DNA of 64,000 nt. Source: Rhineura floridana. Lineage: Eukaryota > Chordata > Lepidosauria > Squamata > Rhineuridae. Positions 22,736 to 57,287 of the stretch are shown here, one piece after another (the first letter of the stretch is position 1; each line of letters starts with the position of its first letter). The notes beneath the pieces were generated by a model, which had not been told where the DNA came from, ran no database searches, and was given only the letters and a program-made list of their open reading frames with translations. Made by a program: the position numbers and the translations under genes. The stretch lies in contig NC_084499.1 in assembly GCF_030035675.1 (NCBI RefSeq), forward strand, positions 16,688,239 to 16,752,238, in the 5' to 3' direction.

Positions 22736-22919
22736 TCACACATTGTGGATGAGAAAACTGTAAAAAAACAAAACAAAACCACAGATGAGGCGTGAGCTTT
22801 TAATAAGCTGGTGGCGGCTTTCCTATGTGCTTAAAACACACCCAACCCCACCCTCAGGCATGGGGGCCATTTTCACACATTTTACAAGAGCCGCAGGCTA
22901 CACCGTTACAGTAAATCAG

Positions 22920-23130
22920 CCTTTGCCAGCAGGGTGCCCTCCAAACATTTTGGACAACCACTCCCGTGCTGCCTTGGGCTGAAGGGAGCAGTGTCCTCAA
23001 ACACCACGGATGCTGCCAGGAGGGCCGAATTAAGCCTTCCAGCTGTTGGGACTACAGATTTGGCTGGCATGGCTGTGCTCGATGGGAGCTGTAGTCCAAA
23101 ACAGCAGCGAGGCACAAGTTTACAGAAAGC
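22920..23130. repeat. Palindromic MITE pair
   Basis: Two overlapping palindromic units with 'tttggacaaccactcc', 'ttgggactacagatttggc' and 'gggagctgtagtccaaa'. They are diverged. Confidence 0.45.
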
Positions 23131-23624
23131 TGGCCCAACTCTAAGGTTGTAATACAGGCCTGCTCAGTAACTAGTTTTGACAGTGATGGGCCAAAGACCT
23201 CTGCCTCAGCCCATAGGGGACTCTTCCCCCCAAAAAACAAATCTTGTCACTGCATCTACATGACTTACATCCCAGTTGGCAGCTAAGAGGATCATATGGT
23301 ATTGATCAGGAAGACAATTGATCACAGGTCCTCCCAGTTGTTGTTCCCTTCACTAACAGCCAGCTCCTACTCCGGACTTTCAGACTAGCTTACCTGCCTC
23401 AGATCCAGATAGCAAGCAGCTAGGCATGCATGTATTGAGGCTGGCGGAGGTCACTTCATCAGGAACCATCCTCTGTGTGCACACGATTTGCATTCAGCTT
23501 GCCCACAAGATATTAAGTCTGCCTTGCCCACAAGTGTCAAAAGGACAACCTTGCATCAACCAACTGCTGACAGTGCAGGCAATTAAACTCTCCCAACATC
23601 CCCCAACATATAATCCATAGAGAC

Positions 23625-23653
23625 TGTGGGTGGGTGGGTGGGTGGGTGGGTGG
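23625..23653 (+). repeat. (GGGT)n tetranucleotide repeat
   Basis: Six successive GGGT units with no interruption. The run has four or more G3 tracts and could form a G-quadruplex. Confidence 0.9.
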
Positions 23654-23904
23654 ACAGAACTAGTCACACAGACACCTGCTTTTAGGCGAAAGGAGCATGG
23701 AGTGGAATCACTTGAGTGTAGGAACTCTAAATACCTTATATTGGGGGATTTAGTGGCATGCAGTGATTGGACTTACCGCCTGTCTCAGACCACTGGTTCA
23801 AGACAAATAACACAATATTCATTATTCTACCTACCTGGGCTACCAAAAGCCAGTTTGCATTAAAAATAATAATAATCTTACACTTCCAAAAGGCTCAAAT
23901 CTCC

Positions 23905-24040
23905 AGAGTAGGGATGAGAAATCAGCAGCCCTCCAGATGACATTGGGACTACAACTCCCATAATTCCTGACCATGCTTGGCTGCAGCCAAGTTGGGAGTT
24001 CAATGACATAGGGAGGGCCACACATTCCTTATCCCTGGCT
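23905..24040. repeat. Palindromic hAT-type MITE
   Basis: 'gactacaactcccataattc' faces 'agttgggagttcaatgac'; the ends are 'gatgagaaatcagcagcc' and 'cacattccttatccctgg'. Confidence 0.55.
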
Positions 24041-24617
24041 CTAGGATGGGGGGGGGGGAGGGAATTCTAAAGTTGAAGGGCAGCCATCAAACAGGTCTGC
24101 AAGAGAACGGCACAGGACATGATATGGCCAACAGATGGTGCAGTAAGAAAGCATTTCCATGTCCACCTTAAAGGTTACAGGAGGACAGGAGGGCAGAGGA
24201 GGTCTCTCAGTAATGCCTGACTGGCCTAAATCAAACACGAGCAAAAAGACCCACAGACATGAAAATACACTTGTAATGTACTCCAAGAAACACATAAGAA
24301 AGGACAATGAAAAATAACACAAATAGGACAACGTATAATAATGCTACAGAACAACCAGTCATAGATCCATTTCAATCATTAAGTCTTTTTCAAGTATGTC
24401 CCCGTTTAAATCCCTTGAGAAAGGTTTTCTCAACTGTCTTCTTTGGGGAGTACGCCCCAATTGTTCCTCTTGTGTGTCAGCGGCTGACACTCTTTTTGTT
24501 GAGAGGCTCTTCTCGGAGATGCAGATTGGATTTTTTTGTTTAAACACCCTTGCTTCCCCTTTCCTGTGTGTTTGCTGGAGTACATCACAAGTATATTTTC
24601 TTAACTGCATGTCTTAG

Positions 24618-24815
24618 GAAGACAGGAAGCTCCCTTACACCGAGTCAGACCATTGGTCCATCCAGCTTAGGACTGTCTGCACTGACTGGCAGTCGCTCTT
24701 CAGGTTTCCAGGCAAGGAGTTATCATCTCCCAACTCTATTTGGAGACGCCAGGGATTGAACCTGGGACCTTCTGCACACAGAGCAGATGCTCTGCTGCTG
24801 AGCTACATACAGCCC
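24618..24815 (-). repeat. tRNA-derived SINE, full length
   Basis: A reverse copy from 'aggaagctcccttacaccg' to 'ctctgctgctgagctacat'. Confidence 0.75.
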
Positions 24816-25776
24816 TTCTGTCTTGCTCACTGTGTTTGACACATAGGGATCCTTATTGCATATCGTACTGCATCCCTAACATTTAATAATGCCATGCCAA
24901 GGTGGACTGCTCCACCTTGAATTAATCAGCAAAGTAGCAAAAGAATCATTCACTGTAAACTCTGTACCTCTGCTCAAGGAAGCCTGCAGGCGCTCTCGTT
25001 CCTGCTGCCAAAGGTGCCTTATAAATATATCTTATCATCAGGGACTGTGACGGCTAGGATTGGTATAGCAGCTGCCGCTATAAACAGAAGACATGAGGGT
25101 CAGTGGTGATGGGAAGCACCTAAGAAGCTCAGCCGCGTTTGCATTTTCAGAGAGAAAGGAGGGGTGACTAGGAAGGAAAAAACAGAACGGGGTGGTGGTG
25201 CTGGTAGAGAAGGGGAGTCAGCCACAACAGCTCAAATTAAAAAAAAAGGCAGCCAATCCATTCCAATCCTTTACTTGAAAACACAACTTCCATGCAGAGT
25301 TGTTCAGATCGACTGTGCTGACGTTCTGAGCTAGCTCCCCAGGCCTTCTCCCAGCCACAGGGGGAGGAAAAGCGCCTTTTTCTTTTTGGACGCTACCGGA
25401 CAGTTATTATTTCAACCAACATGTTCTCACCTGAACATTACAGTAAATGAGTCCTATATAAGAGAATTGCTAACCAAAAAAAAAAAAAAAAACCCTGTAC
25501 ACAACTTTACAAACATATTAACATATAAATAACAGGAAGCTTCCGGTCAGGAGAGCTCCCGCAGTAGTCTTTTGCTTGAGACTTTTAACACTGGAAGGGG
25601 AGGAGCCAGTCCCTTTCCTCAAGCATCACAGGGGTTGGTTTGTCTTTTTTTTCACAATCTGTCTCCTCTTTGTCAGTGCTTCTGGCTTCAAGTGAGCAGT
25701 CTGTGCAAAGCGGGCACCTTCCCCCCTCGCTGTCTGGGAAGGATGCCCCTGTGGGCTAAGGCCTCAAGCCGGCTGG

Positions 25777-34985
<9,209 letters not shown>

Positions 34986-35553
34986 GGCCGTGGCCTGGCA
35001 GGGAAAGGAGAGAAGAGGAGAGGGGGGGGAGGGGAAAGAGGGAGGAGGGGAGGCCGCGCAGACGGAGACGCCGAGGCCACGCGCCGCCGCCGCCGCGCAG
35101 ACGGAGACGCCGCCGCCTCGCGCACACCCGAAGAGAGGGGAACGGGGAGGGGGCGGGGCAGCACGCACAGCCGCCGCCGCCACCAACCCTTTCGCCGCGG
35201 CGCCCAATCAGCGCGCGAGCCGCACCGTCGCGTCATTTACAGCCGCCCGGGAGGCGCCCCCCCCCCACGGCGCGAGGCCAGGGAGCGAGGGCGCGCGTCG
35301 CGCCTCACGTGATCCGCGCGCGGGCGGTGGCCGATGACATACACACCAGGCTCGCGGGTATGCTCTTTTCCTTGCCTCCCTCCCTTCTGGTTTGGAGAAG
35401 GGAAGGGGCGGGGCTGAACGCGCCACGACTTCCCGCCTTTTAAAGGAAACGTACCGCGGTCACGAGCTGCGTATAAGAGGCTGATAGAAAATGTAAGCGC
35501 GCTAGGTCGATCGATCGCATACGTGCACCTATAAAATAATATATTATATATTT

Positions 35554-36335
35554 GTTGTTATGTACCTCCAAGTCAACTACGACTTATGGCGACCCTATGA
35601 ATCAGTGACCTCCAGTAGCATCTCTCATGAACCACCCTGTTCAGATCTCCTAAGTTCAGGTCTGTGGCTTCCTTGATGGAATCAATCCATCTCTGGTTTG
35701 GCCTTCCCCTTTTTCTACTCCTTTCTGTTTTCCCCAGTATTTTGTCTTTTCTAATGAATCATGTCTTCTCATTATGTGTCCAAAGAATAATAACCTCAGT
35801 TTCATCATTTAATTTGTTCTAACTCTCAATTATTTGTCTTTTTCACAGTCCATGGTATGCACAAAGCTCTCCTCCAGCACCACATTTCAAATGAGTTGAT
35901 TTTTTTCTCTTATCCGCCTTTTTCACTGTCTAACTTTCACATCCATACATTGAAATCAGGAATACCATGGTCTGAATGAACCTGACTTTAGTGTTCAGTG
36001 ATACACCTTTGCATTTGAGGACCTTTTCTAGTTCTCTCATAGCTGCCCACCCCAGTCCTAGCCTCCTTCTGATTTCTTGACTATTGTTTCTATTTGGGTT
36101 AATGACTGTGCCGAGGTACTGATAATCCTTGACAAGTTCAATGTCCTCGTTGTCAACTTTAAAGTTACATAAATCTTCTGCTGTCATTCCTTTAGTCTTT
36201 TTGACGTTCAGCTGTAGTCCTGCTCTTGTGCTTTCCTCTAACTTTCATCAGCATTTGTTTCAAATCATTACTGGTTTCTGCTAATAGTATGGTATCGTCT
36301 GCATATCTTAAATTATGGATATTTGTTCCTCCAAG
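35554..36335 (-). mobile_element. BovB/RTE LINE, 3' fragment
   Basis: The minus strand encodes the end of the RTE reverse transcriptase: KDYQYLGTVINPNRNN, EIRRRLGLGWAAMREL and VRFIQTMVFLISMYGCES. The 3' end at 35554 reads 'gactacgacttatggcgacc' in reverse orientation. It is 5'-truncated, with the frame broken. It fills the spacer between ZMYND19 and STPG3. Confidence 0.8.
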
Positions 36336-36700
36336 AGCTTTAAAACATCTTTAAAACTTTTAAACATATTAAAACTAAATATCTTACAAACATATCTTTA
36401 AAAAAAACTTTAAAAACAACTTAAAAAACAATTCCAGCACAAGTGTCGGTGACCCATCCAAAGCAGGCAACTGACCCATTACACAAACTCGGGAACCACC
36501 AGCCCCCAGAGCCTCCGTCTTGCTAGGATTCAGACTCAGTTTATTGGCCCTCATCCAGCTCACCACCGAGTCCAGGCAGCAGTCCAGGGGAACCAGAGCT
36601 GGGTGTCATCTGTGAACTGCTGACACCTCACCCCAAATCTCCTGATGGCCACTCCCAAGGACTTCATATAGATGTTCTCAGTTCGTTAGTAATGGCACCT
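36335..36700 (-). mobile_element. L2/CR1-clade LINE fragment
   Basis: An A/T-rich 3' section is followed on the minus strand by WMRANKLSLNPSKTEAL, a conserved RT block of L2/CR1 LINEs. It abuts the BovB fragment in the same orientation. Confidence 0.6.
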
Positions 36701-37024
36701 TGAGTGGAAGCCTCATGGCTGCTTCAGCATGCATGATTTTACCTCTACGTAGTCATAAACCTTACGTTTCTTTATTCTTTCAACTACCCGTCTTAACAGA
36801 CTAGTTATTTCTGCACTCTGTATACCAAAGACTCTTTAACACACTGCACCAATCTAGAGTACCAGGCCCTGCCTGCCTCGTTCCTGGGGGAAATGAATGC
36901 CACTATCCAGAATGGAACCTGCAGAGCCACAGAACGTGAGAACCCGCCGATGTCACACAACGAGTAACAGCCATTCCGGCTGACCAAGATCATGGGCTGA
37001 GTCAACATCGCTGAGCTGTAGAAA

Positions 37025-44411
<7,387 letters not shown>

Positions 44412-44628
44412 CACATGCATCAGGGCGCATTTAAGAAACGGGCTGCCCTGCCTTCAAGGAACCCCATTTCTGCTCAGTGTTAACGTTCCAGGGCAGCTCC
44501 CGTTAACTTAATACAGGCTCAAGTTTGTTAAAGCACAAAACCCAGTATCAGCCTTGCCCACATTTACTAGAAAAAAATTATATATACATAAATACACACA
44601 CACACACACATATATATATAAAAGACAC

Positions 44629-44634
44629 AAATAA
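44629..44634 (+). terminator. Candidate STPG3 polyadenylation signal
   Basis: AATAAA lies about 220 bp after the STPG3 stop, just before a long TA repeat. Confidence 0.5.
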
Positions 44635-44644
44635 AGGTCAAGGA

Positions 44645-44647
44645 AGC

Positions 44648-44703
<56 letters not shown>
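44645..44703. repeat. (TA)n microsatellite
   Basis: About 28 uninterrupted TA units. A shorter CA/TA run precedes it (44592-44620). It is self-complementary and prone to cruciform extrusion. Confidence 0.95.
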
Positions 44704-44704
<1 letters not shown>

Positions 44705-44709
44705 CTTGA

Positions 44710-45536
44710 CACTGGAACAGAGGAATCTTGTTTGTGGAACCGAGGAGTCCAGACACTTTTTTTTTACAGAGCAAATGTGTGCCCTTTACAATAGTAAAAT
44801 GATTCCCAAGTCTTTCAAAAACTAGATCCGCAAGGGGTTATAAATCATTCTACTCTACGCCTGCAGTGCCCTATCCTTGCACCCTCTTAAAAAGATTGGG
44901 GTGGGTGGGTTAATGCAGAATAAGTATATACAGTTGAACTAAGCTGCAGACTTGTATAATTTGGAGGGTGGTGCAGCTGAAGTCACAGTTCAACTGCACC
45001 ACTACTGAGGTAATCAATGATATCACGGGGGTGTCTCCCACTGAGGATACTGATTGATATTGCAGCCAACAGACTGGGCTGTTTGCAGGATCATCCTAGT
45101 CCGGGCTTTCACCTTCAACTCTCATCCGGGTGATAGCACCACTTTCCACGTGGTTATTGGCTGCCACGTTCTTCCTTGCTTACTTGGAATTAAGGCAGGA
45201 GTTATGCAAAAGTAAATCAAGTGTATGCAATTTAATTTAAAGGCTTCAGAGTTCACATTGTCCAGAATTTGATGACACTGGTATACAATTTTTCCATGCA
45301 AAACATAAACAAGCCTACTCCTGCTCTAGGGAATTGCGAAGAACCGCCCAGAGAGCTTCGGCTATGGGGCGGTATAGAAATTTAATTAATAATAATAATA
45401 AATAAATAAAAACCCACTAAAAATAAAGAACGGCTGAACCTCCACCCTGAATTTCCTCTTGGTCAGTGGATGGCAGAGAAGAAGTACGCACCAAAACAAA
45501 AGCCAGCCCACCACTCATCAAGTGTCAAACTCCATT
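44710..45536. other. Spacer between the convergent genes STPG3 and RPL12
   Basis: No gene is recognised. It holds an L2-type LINE 3' tail at about 45330-45405 (plus orientation, 'gaaccgcccagagagcttcg' and an AAT-repeat tail); the rest looks unique. Confidence 0.55.
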
Positions 45537-45542
45537 TTTATT
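45537..45542 (-). terminator. RPL12 polyadenylation signal
   Basis: AATAAA on the minus strand about 60 bp after the RPL12 stop. A short 3'UTR like this is typical of ribosomal protein genes. Confidence 0.85.
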
Positions 45543-45600
45543 ACCAAGCTCCGCTATACAGGTCTTGCTGACTCGCGTCGTGTCCGTTCAGGCAGCAGTC

Positions 45601-52039
<6,439 letters not shown>

Positions 52040-52044
52040 GGCGG

Positions 52045-52420
52045 CGAACGGGGTGCCGGGCTAAGCGGCACGGAGGATGGCGTTGGATTCCGGGAAGCAG
52101 CAAACTCTGCTTTCCACTTGGAGGCAAAAGTGGCAAAAAGGCCGACCAGTCGCGATCCCGCGAGATATACCGGCGAAAGTCTCGCGAGATCGCCGCCCCC
52201 ACGCCGGGGAGGAGTGGTCGCTCTCCCACTCACAATCTCGCGAGATTTCATTTGCCTCGCCGCCATGGCGACTATGGGCACTTGCTGAGGAGGGCGAGGC
52301 CGCGAGCGCCATTTTACCTGTGGGCAAAGGAAGGCAAGGCAGTAGGCTCGGGAGGCCACTCTGGCCTTTAGTCTTTGTGGCGAGGGGGCTAGGCACGGGA
52401 TGACCCGATCGGCATGAGGG
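52045..52420. promoter_or_regulatory. Bidirectional promoter RPL12/LRSAM1 with TCTCGCGAGA palindromes
   Basis: A CpG island lies between the divergent RPL12 and LRSAM1 genes. Two perfect TCTCGCGAGA palindromes are at 52180-52189 and 52236-52245, and a one-mismatch copy (TCCCGCGAGA) at 52156-52165. This motif is known from CpG-island promoters and is bound by BANP. YY1-like words (GCCGCCATGGCG near 52260 and GCGCCATTTT near 52305) lie on the LRSAM1 side. No TATA box is seen. Confidence 0.8.
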
Positions 52421-52924
52421 GGCGGGAGTTGGGCAGGACTCGGATATTTCCTGAGGCGCCTCGGTGTTTCTTACAGAAAATAAAGGGGGGGGGATAAGGA
52501 GCCGGTATGGAACGCGGGAGGTGACATTGCCGAGGTGGGCGTGGCCTAAATCTCCCCTTTCTTCCAGGGTTGGGATTGGTGCCAAGCTCTGGAGGCGGGG
52601 CTGCTCCTCAGAAGCCCCCCTCCTTCCCCAGTCTTCTGGGTGTGGCCAAGGAAGGTACCATTTCTCTACAATTTGCTATGTGCATAGCCAAGGTTGCCGT
52701 TGGGGCTTCTTCGCCCTCCTGCAGCAGGCCTCCTGCCTGCTTTTTGCAGCTGGTATGACAGGCCAGGCAGAGCTGCACCTGTTGAATGCCTGCCTGAACC
52801 CCAGCCCTCAAGATCCTCTTGAGGGACAAATCCTCTCCCACTTTTGCACCACGTTGCACCACGCTGTCTCGAGTAGGACTTACTCCCATCAGGTAAGTTT
52901 GCTAGCCACAATGGCTCTGTCTTC

Positions 52925-53295
52925 TGCCTCCACTGTCGGAAGCAATACGCCTCTGAATACCAGTTGCTGGGAATCACAAGCGGGGAAGGGCTCTAGCTCA
53001 GTAGCAGAGCACCTGCTTTGCATCCAGAAGGTCCCAGGTTCAGTCCCCAATGGTGTCTCCAGGTAGGGCTGGAAGAGACTCCCCGCCTGAAACCCTGGAA
53101 AGCTGCTGCTGCTGCCAGTCAGTGTAGACAATACTGAGCTAGATGGACCAATAGTCTGACTCAGGATAAGGCAGTGCTGTTGTGCTCACAGGGCCCTGCT
53201 TACGGGGTTCCCACTGGGACTTCTGGCTGGCCGCTGTGAAGTGCTGGACTAGGTGGGTCCCTTTCGGCCCAATCTAGCAGCCAGGCTTCTCCTTA
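52925..53295 (+). repeat. CR1-like LINE 3' end split by a tRNA-derived SINE
   Basis: The left part ('ctgaataccagttgctggga') and right part ('gctggccgctgtgaagtgct', 'aatctagcagccaggcttct') are one LINE 3' end, as in the intact copy at 59080. A full-length SINE at about 52988-53175 ('ctctagctcagtagcagagc' to 'actcaggataaggcagtgct') lies between them. Confidence 0.7.
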
Positions 53296-53853
53296 AGTGA
53301 GGATCCTAAGGGCTGCAGCCTAAGGTTGTGGCTCCCTTGGAGATGTGTGAGCCTTTATAGGAGGAGGGCTGGCTGTGGCAGTGGACCTGATGTAAGCCTC
53401 TCTGAACCCACGGGATATAAATCTAATATCTCCGTTTCAACACACAGCTTATAGTTGTTAATGTTATTTAGAAACACACTTGGAAATATGGACTGTAGAT
53501 ATTAATCTATACGTTTAAGTTAGGATTGATGGAAAATTCGTAGCGTTAGCATCAGCTTTCAATGTTTGTATCTTTCACTGTTATATTTTATATATGAAAT
53601 CATGAATAAATGCTCGAGGGTGTACTTTGCATGGAGGTCCCAATGTGGGAAGGAAAGACAGCCTCACTTCAGATTTTCTCACGATGGAACGTTCTTCCAA
53701 TCCAAATCAAAAAGCCACAAATCTTATTTTAAGAATCACATGCCTGGGAGAAAGGTTCTGGCTGGTTTCCTACATTCAGGGATTTGTGTGTGTTTGTGTC
53801 AGACAAAGTCGGCACCTCCTGCAGATGGAAGTGGTACAGTACTGCCAGCTTCA

Positions 53854-54007
53854 TGACAGGCAGGAATGGATCAGGTCTAGATCAGATCACTGCTCCGAAG
53901 GTCTGTCAAACACATTCGCTGCAGGCACAGAGTCATTGGCAGCCCTCAGCATTGTGGCTCGCGTTTGCTGGGGAAGGGTGGGTGGGGAGCATGTTCTGGG
54001 AAGGTGC
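53854..54007. repeat. 154-bp direct repeat, left copy
   Basis: It is identical to 57288-57441 except at four positions. It directly precedes the 5'-truncated LINE and is best read as the left copy of a very long target-site duplication. Confidence 0.85.
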
Positions 54008-57000
54008 TTGCCTACTTGCAGTTTATTCCCAAGCTAACCCAAAGGGTAGAGCTAAAGGTGGCCTGGCACTGCTGACTTCTACTGCATTGTCAGCCCACCT
54101 TAAATGCCCCCATTCATGTAAAAATATTGCTATGGGAGCCTTATTGTCTTATAACACCATATCATTTTTGTTAGTCAATATCTATATTTCCCCATTCTCC
54201 TCTAGGGAATTAAACGATCAAGCTTGGGAAGATTTAGAAAGATACTTAATAGAACTTGAGGCCCTATTCCCTAAAGCCTTTTTTATCATCATGGGTGACT
54301 TTAATGCTAGGACTGGCCCCAACAATGATGCATTATTTGCATCAAACCTCTGGGGGGGAGAGGACAATGCTCATTATGCCTCTCACTACGACAGGGTTTC
54401 TAAGGATACCAAGATAAATTATGGTGGCATCTGTCTAACCCGCCTAATTGGCAATCATAATCTTATTATGCTGAATGGCCTCAGACCGGTAGATCCATGT
54501 GCAGAATACACTTTTATTTCAGGTTGAGGGAGCAGTGTCATCGACTATGCCCTAATTTCGCACCACCTACTTAATTTAACATCGAAATTCATGGTGGACA
54601 ATAGACAGGATAGTGACCATCTCCCTGTAACTCTTTCTATACAACTTCCAGAAAGGGGACGTTTGGCCCTAGAGTATAACCAAATGGACAATTTAGCATA
54701 TACTACACATAAAAGGACCTCTTGGTGCCCCTCTGTAGCCACAAATGTGGCAAAATTCCTTACTTCCTGTCTCGGATTGGCTTTGCAGGAATGAATAACA
54801 AAAGCCACAAACCCCCACCTAATATTAACAGACTATGCTATTTTGATTTCGAACCTAAAAACGATCTTAGAGCCCAAATCTTCCTCTCATAGGGCAACAT
54901 TCAACATGGGCTCTTCCAGATGGTTTGATAAGGACTGTCTTGCTGCCAAGAGAAAACTAAGGCAGTCCTATCTACAATATCGCCTTCAAAATGCCAACAC
55001 TCTTCCCTCTGAGTACTTTGTCATTAAAAGGAAATATAAGTTAACGATAGCCGCCAAAAAAAGGAAGGCGATTCAGGAAGGGTGGAAAAACAATACAAGC
55101 CTCCAGAAATAAAAATTCGAAAACCTTCTGGAGGCTTGTTTCTGGAGCTATAAGACCATTCCTGCCCCATTACTTCACACACATGGGAAAAAATTTTTAC
55201 TGAAAATTATGAGGATACATGTCACATCTTCCCTTCTTTAAATCTAACAAATCTCCCGGTCTGGTCACCTGTCACTCAAAAGGAAATAATTGACTTGATT
55301 AGCAGTTTAAAACCAGGCAAAGCTCCTGGTTTTGATAATATACCATCTGAACTGTTGAAAGCACATCAAGTTTGGTGGGCTGCTCTGCTGGCCAACCTGT
55401 TTACAATGATAAATAAATCCGGATAGCCCTCTGAGTCCTGGCTTGAAGCTATAGTCATTCCCATATTCAAGAAAGGGATTAGAGAGGATCCTGCGAACTA
55501 TAGACCAATCAGCCTTCTCTCTGTAATTGGTAAACTTTATGCCAGCTACTTGAAAGGGAGACTCTCTACTTGGCTAGAAGAGGAAAATATCCTGGGATGG
55601 GAACAGGCGGGCTTTAGGAAAGGCAGGTCTGTGATTGATCATTGTGTAATCCTAAATCATTTAGCTGAAAAATATAGGAACCGATGGGGCAATGGCCTAT
55701 ATGTTGCTTTTGTCGATTTAAAATCTGCATTCGATACTATCCCTAGGGAGAAACTATGGGCAAAACTTGCAAACACTACAATTGATAAAAGACTTCTTTT
55801 TCTAATTATTCGACTACATCAGCATACATCTTTTCGAGTTAGATGTGGCCATGAGGGGGGCCTAACAAACTCCATTTCAACAACAAAAGGCGTTAGACAA
55901 GGCTGTATCTTAGCCCCTCTTTTATTTAACCTTTTTATGAATGATTTATCAATTAGATGTTATTCGCCTGATTTTCACTCCCCTAAATTAGTGACTCAGC
56001 ACTGCCCCTTATTGTTATATGCAGATGCTGCTGCCCTCTTATCTTTATCCAAAGTTGGTTTAAAATGCTTATTTCGAGCTTTCATGCTATACTGTCATGA
56101 AAACCAGTTGACCATAAACTTTTCCAAAACAAACATTTTAGTTTTCTCCAAGCGTCCTTCAGTTTCTGAATGGAAGATTAATACTCATCAAATTGCACAG
56201 GTTACCCAATTTAAGTACTTGGGTATTTTGTTTCACTCATCCTTGTCCTGGGCCCCTCACATTCGAGCAGCTGTTCCAACAGTACGAAATTCAGCAAAGG
56301 GCATTTTACGATTTTTTTTTACAAAAGGAGGACAATATATTCCGGCAGCCCTACAGGTTTTTAGGTCTAAAATAATCCCTCAACTCCTATATGGAGTACC
56401 ACTGTGGATTCGTGCCTTTAATTCTTCTGTAGAGGCTGTACTTTCGATCTTCCTCCGACAAATCTTTGGAGTCGCAAGATGTGTTCCGGCTGCAGCCCTT
56501 AGATTGGAATCTGGCCAAACCTCGCTTGAGGCTCAAGCGTGGTCTATAGCCTTAAAGTACTGGATTAAATTGTCATATGGGTATTCTTCTGGCTATCCCC
56601 CACTTATGTGGGAGGACCCCTTTTCCTCCCTATGGGCTAAAATGTTTTCCACCTACCTTGCAACCATAGGCTTTTCCTTGCAGTATCTCTCTTCTCAAGA
56701 CTCAGAAGCAGTCAAATATTCCATTTTGACTCGGCTTAGGGATATAGACTTCCAACGCACAATTATGGTAGCTACCTCATCATGCTCTCCCATTCATTTC
56801 GGCCTGATGTATGAGCCGCTGACCTGTTCTTCTTACTTGGAATTTCTCACTGTCCCCAAATACCGTCTAGCCTTTACTAAGGCTAGATTTAATTGTCTAA
56901 CTTCTGCATTACTAGAAGGGAGATATCGAGGCTTACCGTATGAAAATCGACTGTGCCTATGTAATGCATGCGTTATTGAAACCCTTTTTCATGTTCTTTT

Positions 57001-57287
57001 TGAGTGCTCACTTTATACTACTGAACGCTCCAAATTTGTAATTCCTATTATAAAAAAGTTTCCTTATAAGCCGCTTGATTGTCTACTTCCCCACCTTTTG
57101 TCAGCTTCAAATAGTGAACTTACTTTATCTGTTGCCAAATTTGTATTTGCTGCTCAATCTATATGGGGGGAAATGTTCCCTTTTGATGGTCCTGTTTTTA
57201 TGTAAGATCTTAATACTATTTTATTTGGAAAGTTATTGTATTTTTTTCTTTCAATGTTTTGGATCTATGACTGTAATAAATTTGATT
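54008..57287 (+). mobile_element. 5'-truncated non-LTR retrotransposon (LINE), APE and RT domains
   Basis: This 3.28-kb LINE begins inside the apurinic-type endonuclease: GRAKGGLALL, then MGDFNARTGP near 54290. It continues through SDHLPV-like DSDHLPVTL near 54610, the RT approach YRPISLLSVIGKLYA near 55500, AGFRKGRSVIDHC, VDLKSAFDTIPREKLW and GVRQGCILAPLLFNLF. The final RT/C-terminal frame is open for 551 codons (55550-57205) and includes a Cys-rich LCNACVIETLFHVLFEC near the C-terminus. The frame is interrupted at least three times before 55550. The catalytic box reads YADA where YADD is expected, so the copy is dead. It ends in 'aataaatttgatttga'. The clade is I/Jockey-like, possibly Vingi; I am not certain. 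It lies in sense orientation in the LRSAM1 5' intron. Confidence 0.9.

Larger units (their letters stand above)
21260..25700. other. Repeat-rich spacer between DPH7 and ZMYND19
   Basis: No gene is recognised. The stretch is mainly SINEs in the minus orientation, palindromic MITEs and a CR1 3' end, all listed separately. The right end probably contains the ZMYND19 3'UTR, but no clear polyadenylation signal could be assigned. Confidence 0.6.

Noticed and set aside
36840-37024. Coding-looking sequence just upstream of STPG3 exon 1
   Set aside because: All three frames are closed by stops, including one directly before the ATG. It is better read as 5'UTR or flanking DNA.
35460-37024. ARRDC1, the expected neighbour of ZMYND19 in mammals
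   Set aside because: No arrestin-fold coding exon is seen here. The interval is filled by BovB and L2-type LINE fragments.
52464-53066. A 200-codon plus-strand frame downstream of the LRSAM1 promoter
   Set aside because: It crosses a CR1 fragment and a SINE, has no family features and lacks clear splice sites, so it is a chance frame in intron 1.
53784-54527. A 247-codon frame joining the 154-bp repeat to the LINE endonuclease
   Set aside because: The first part comes from the duplicated target DNA and is in frame with the LINE by chance. It is not a fusion gene.
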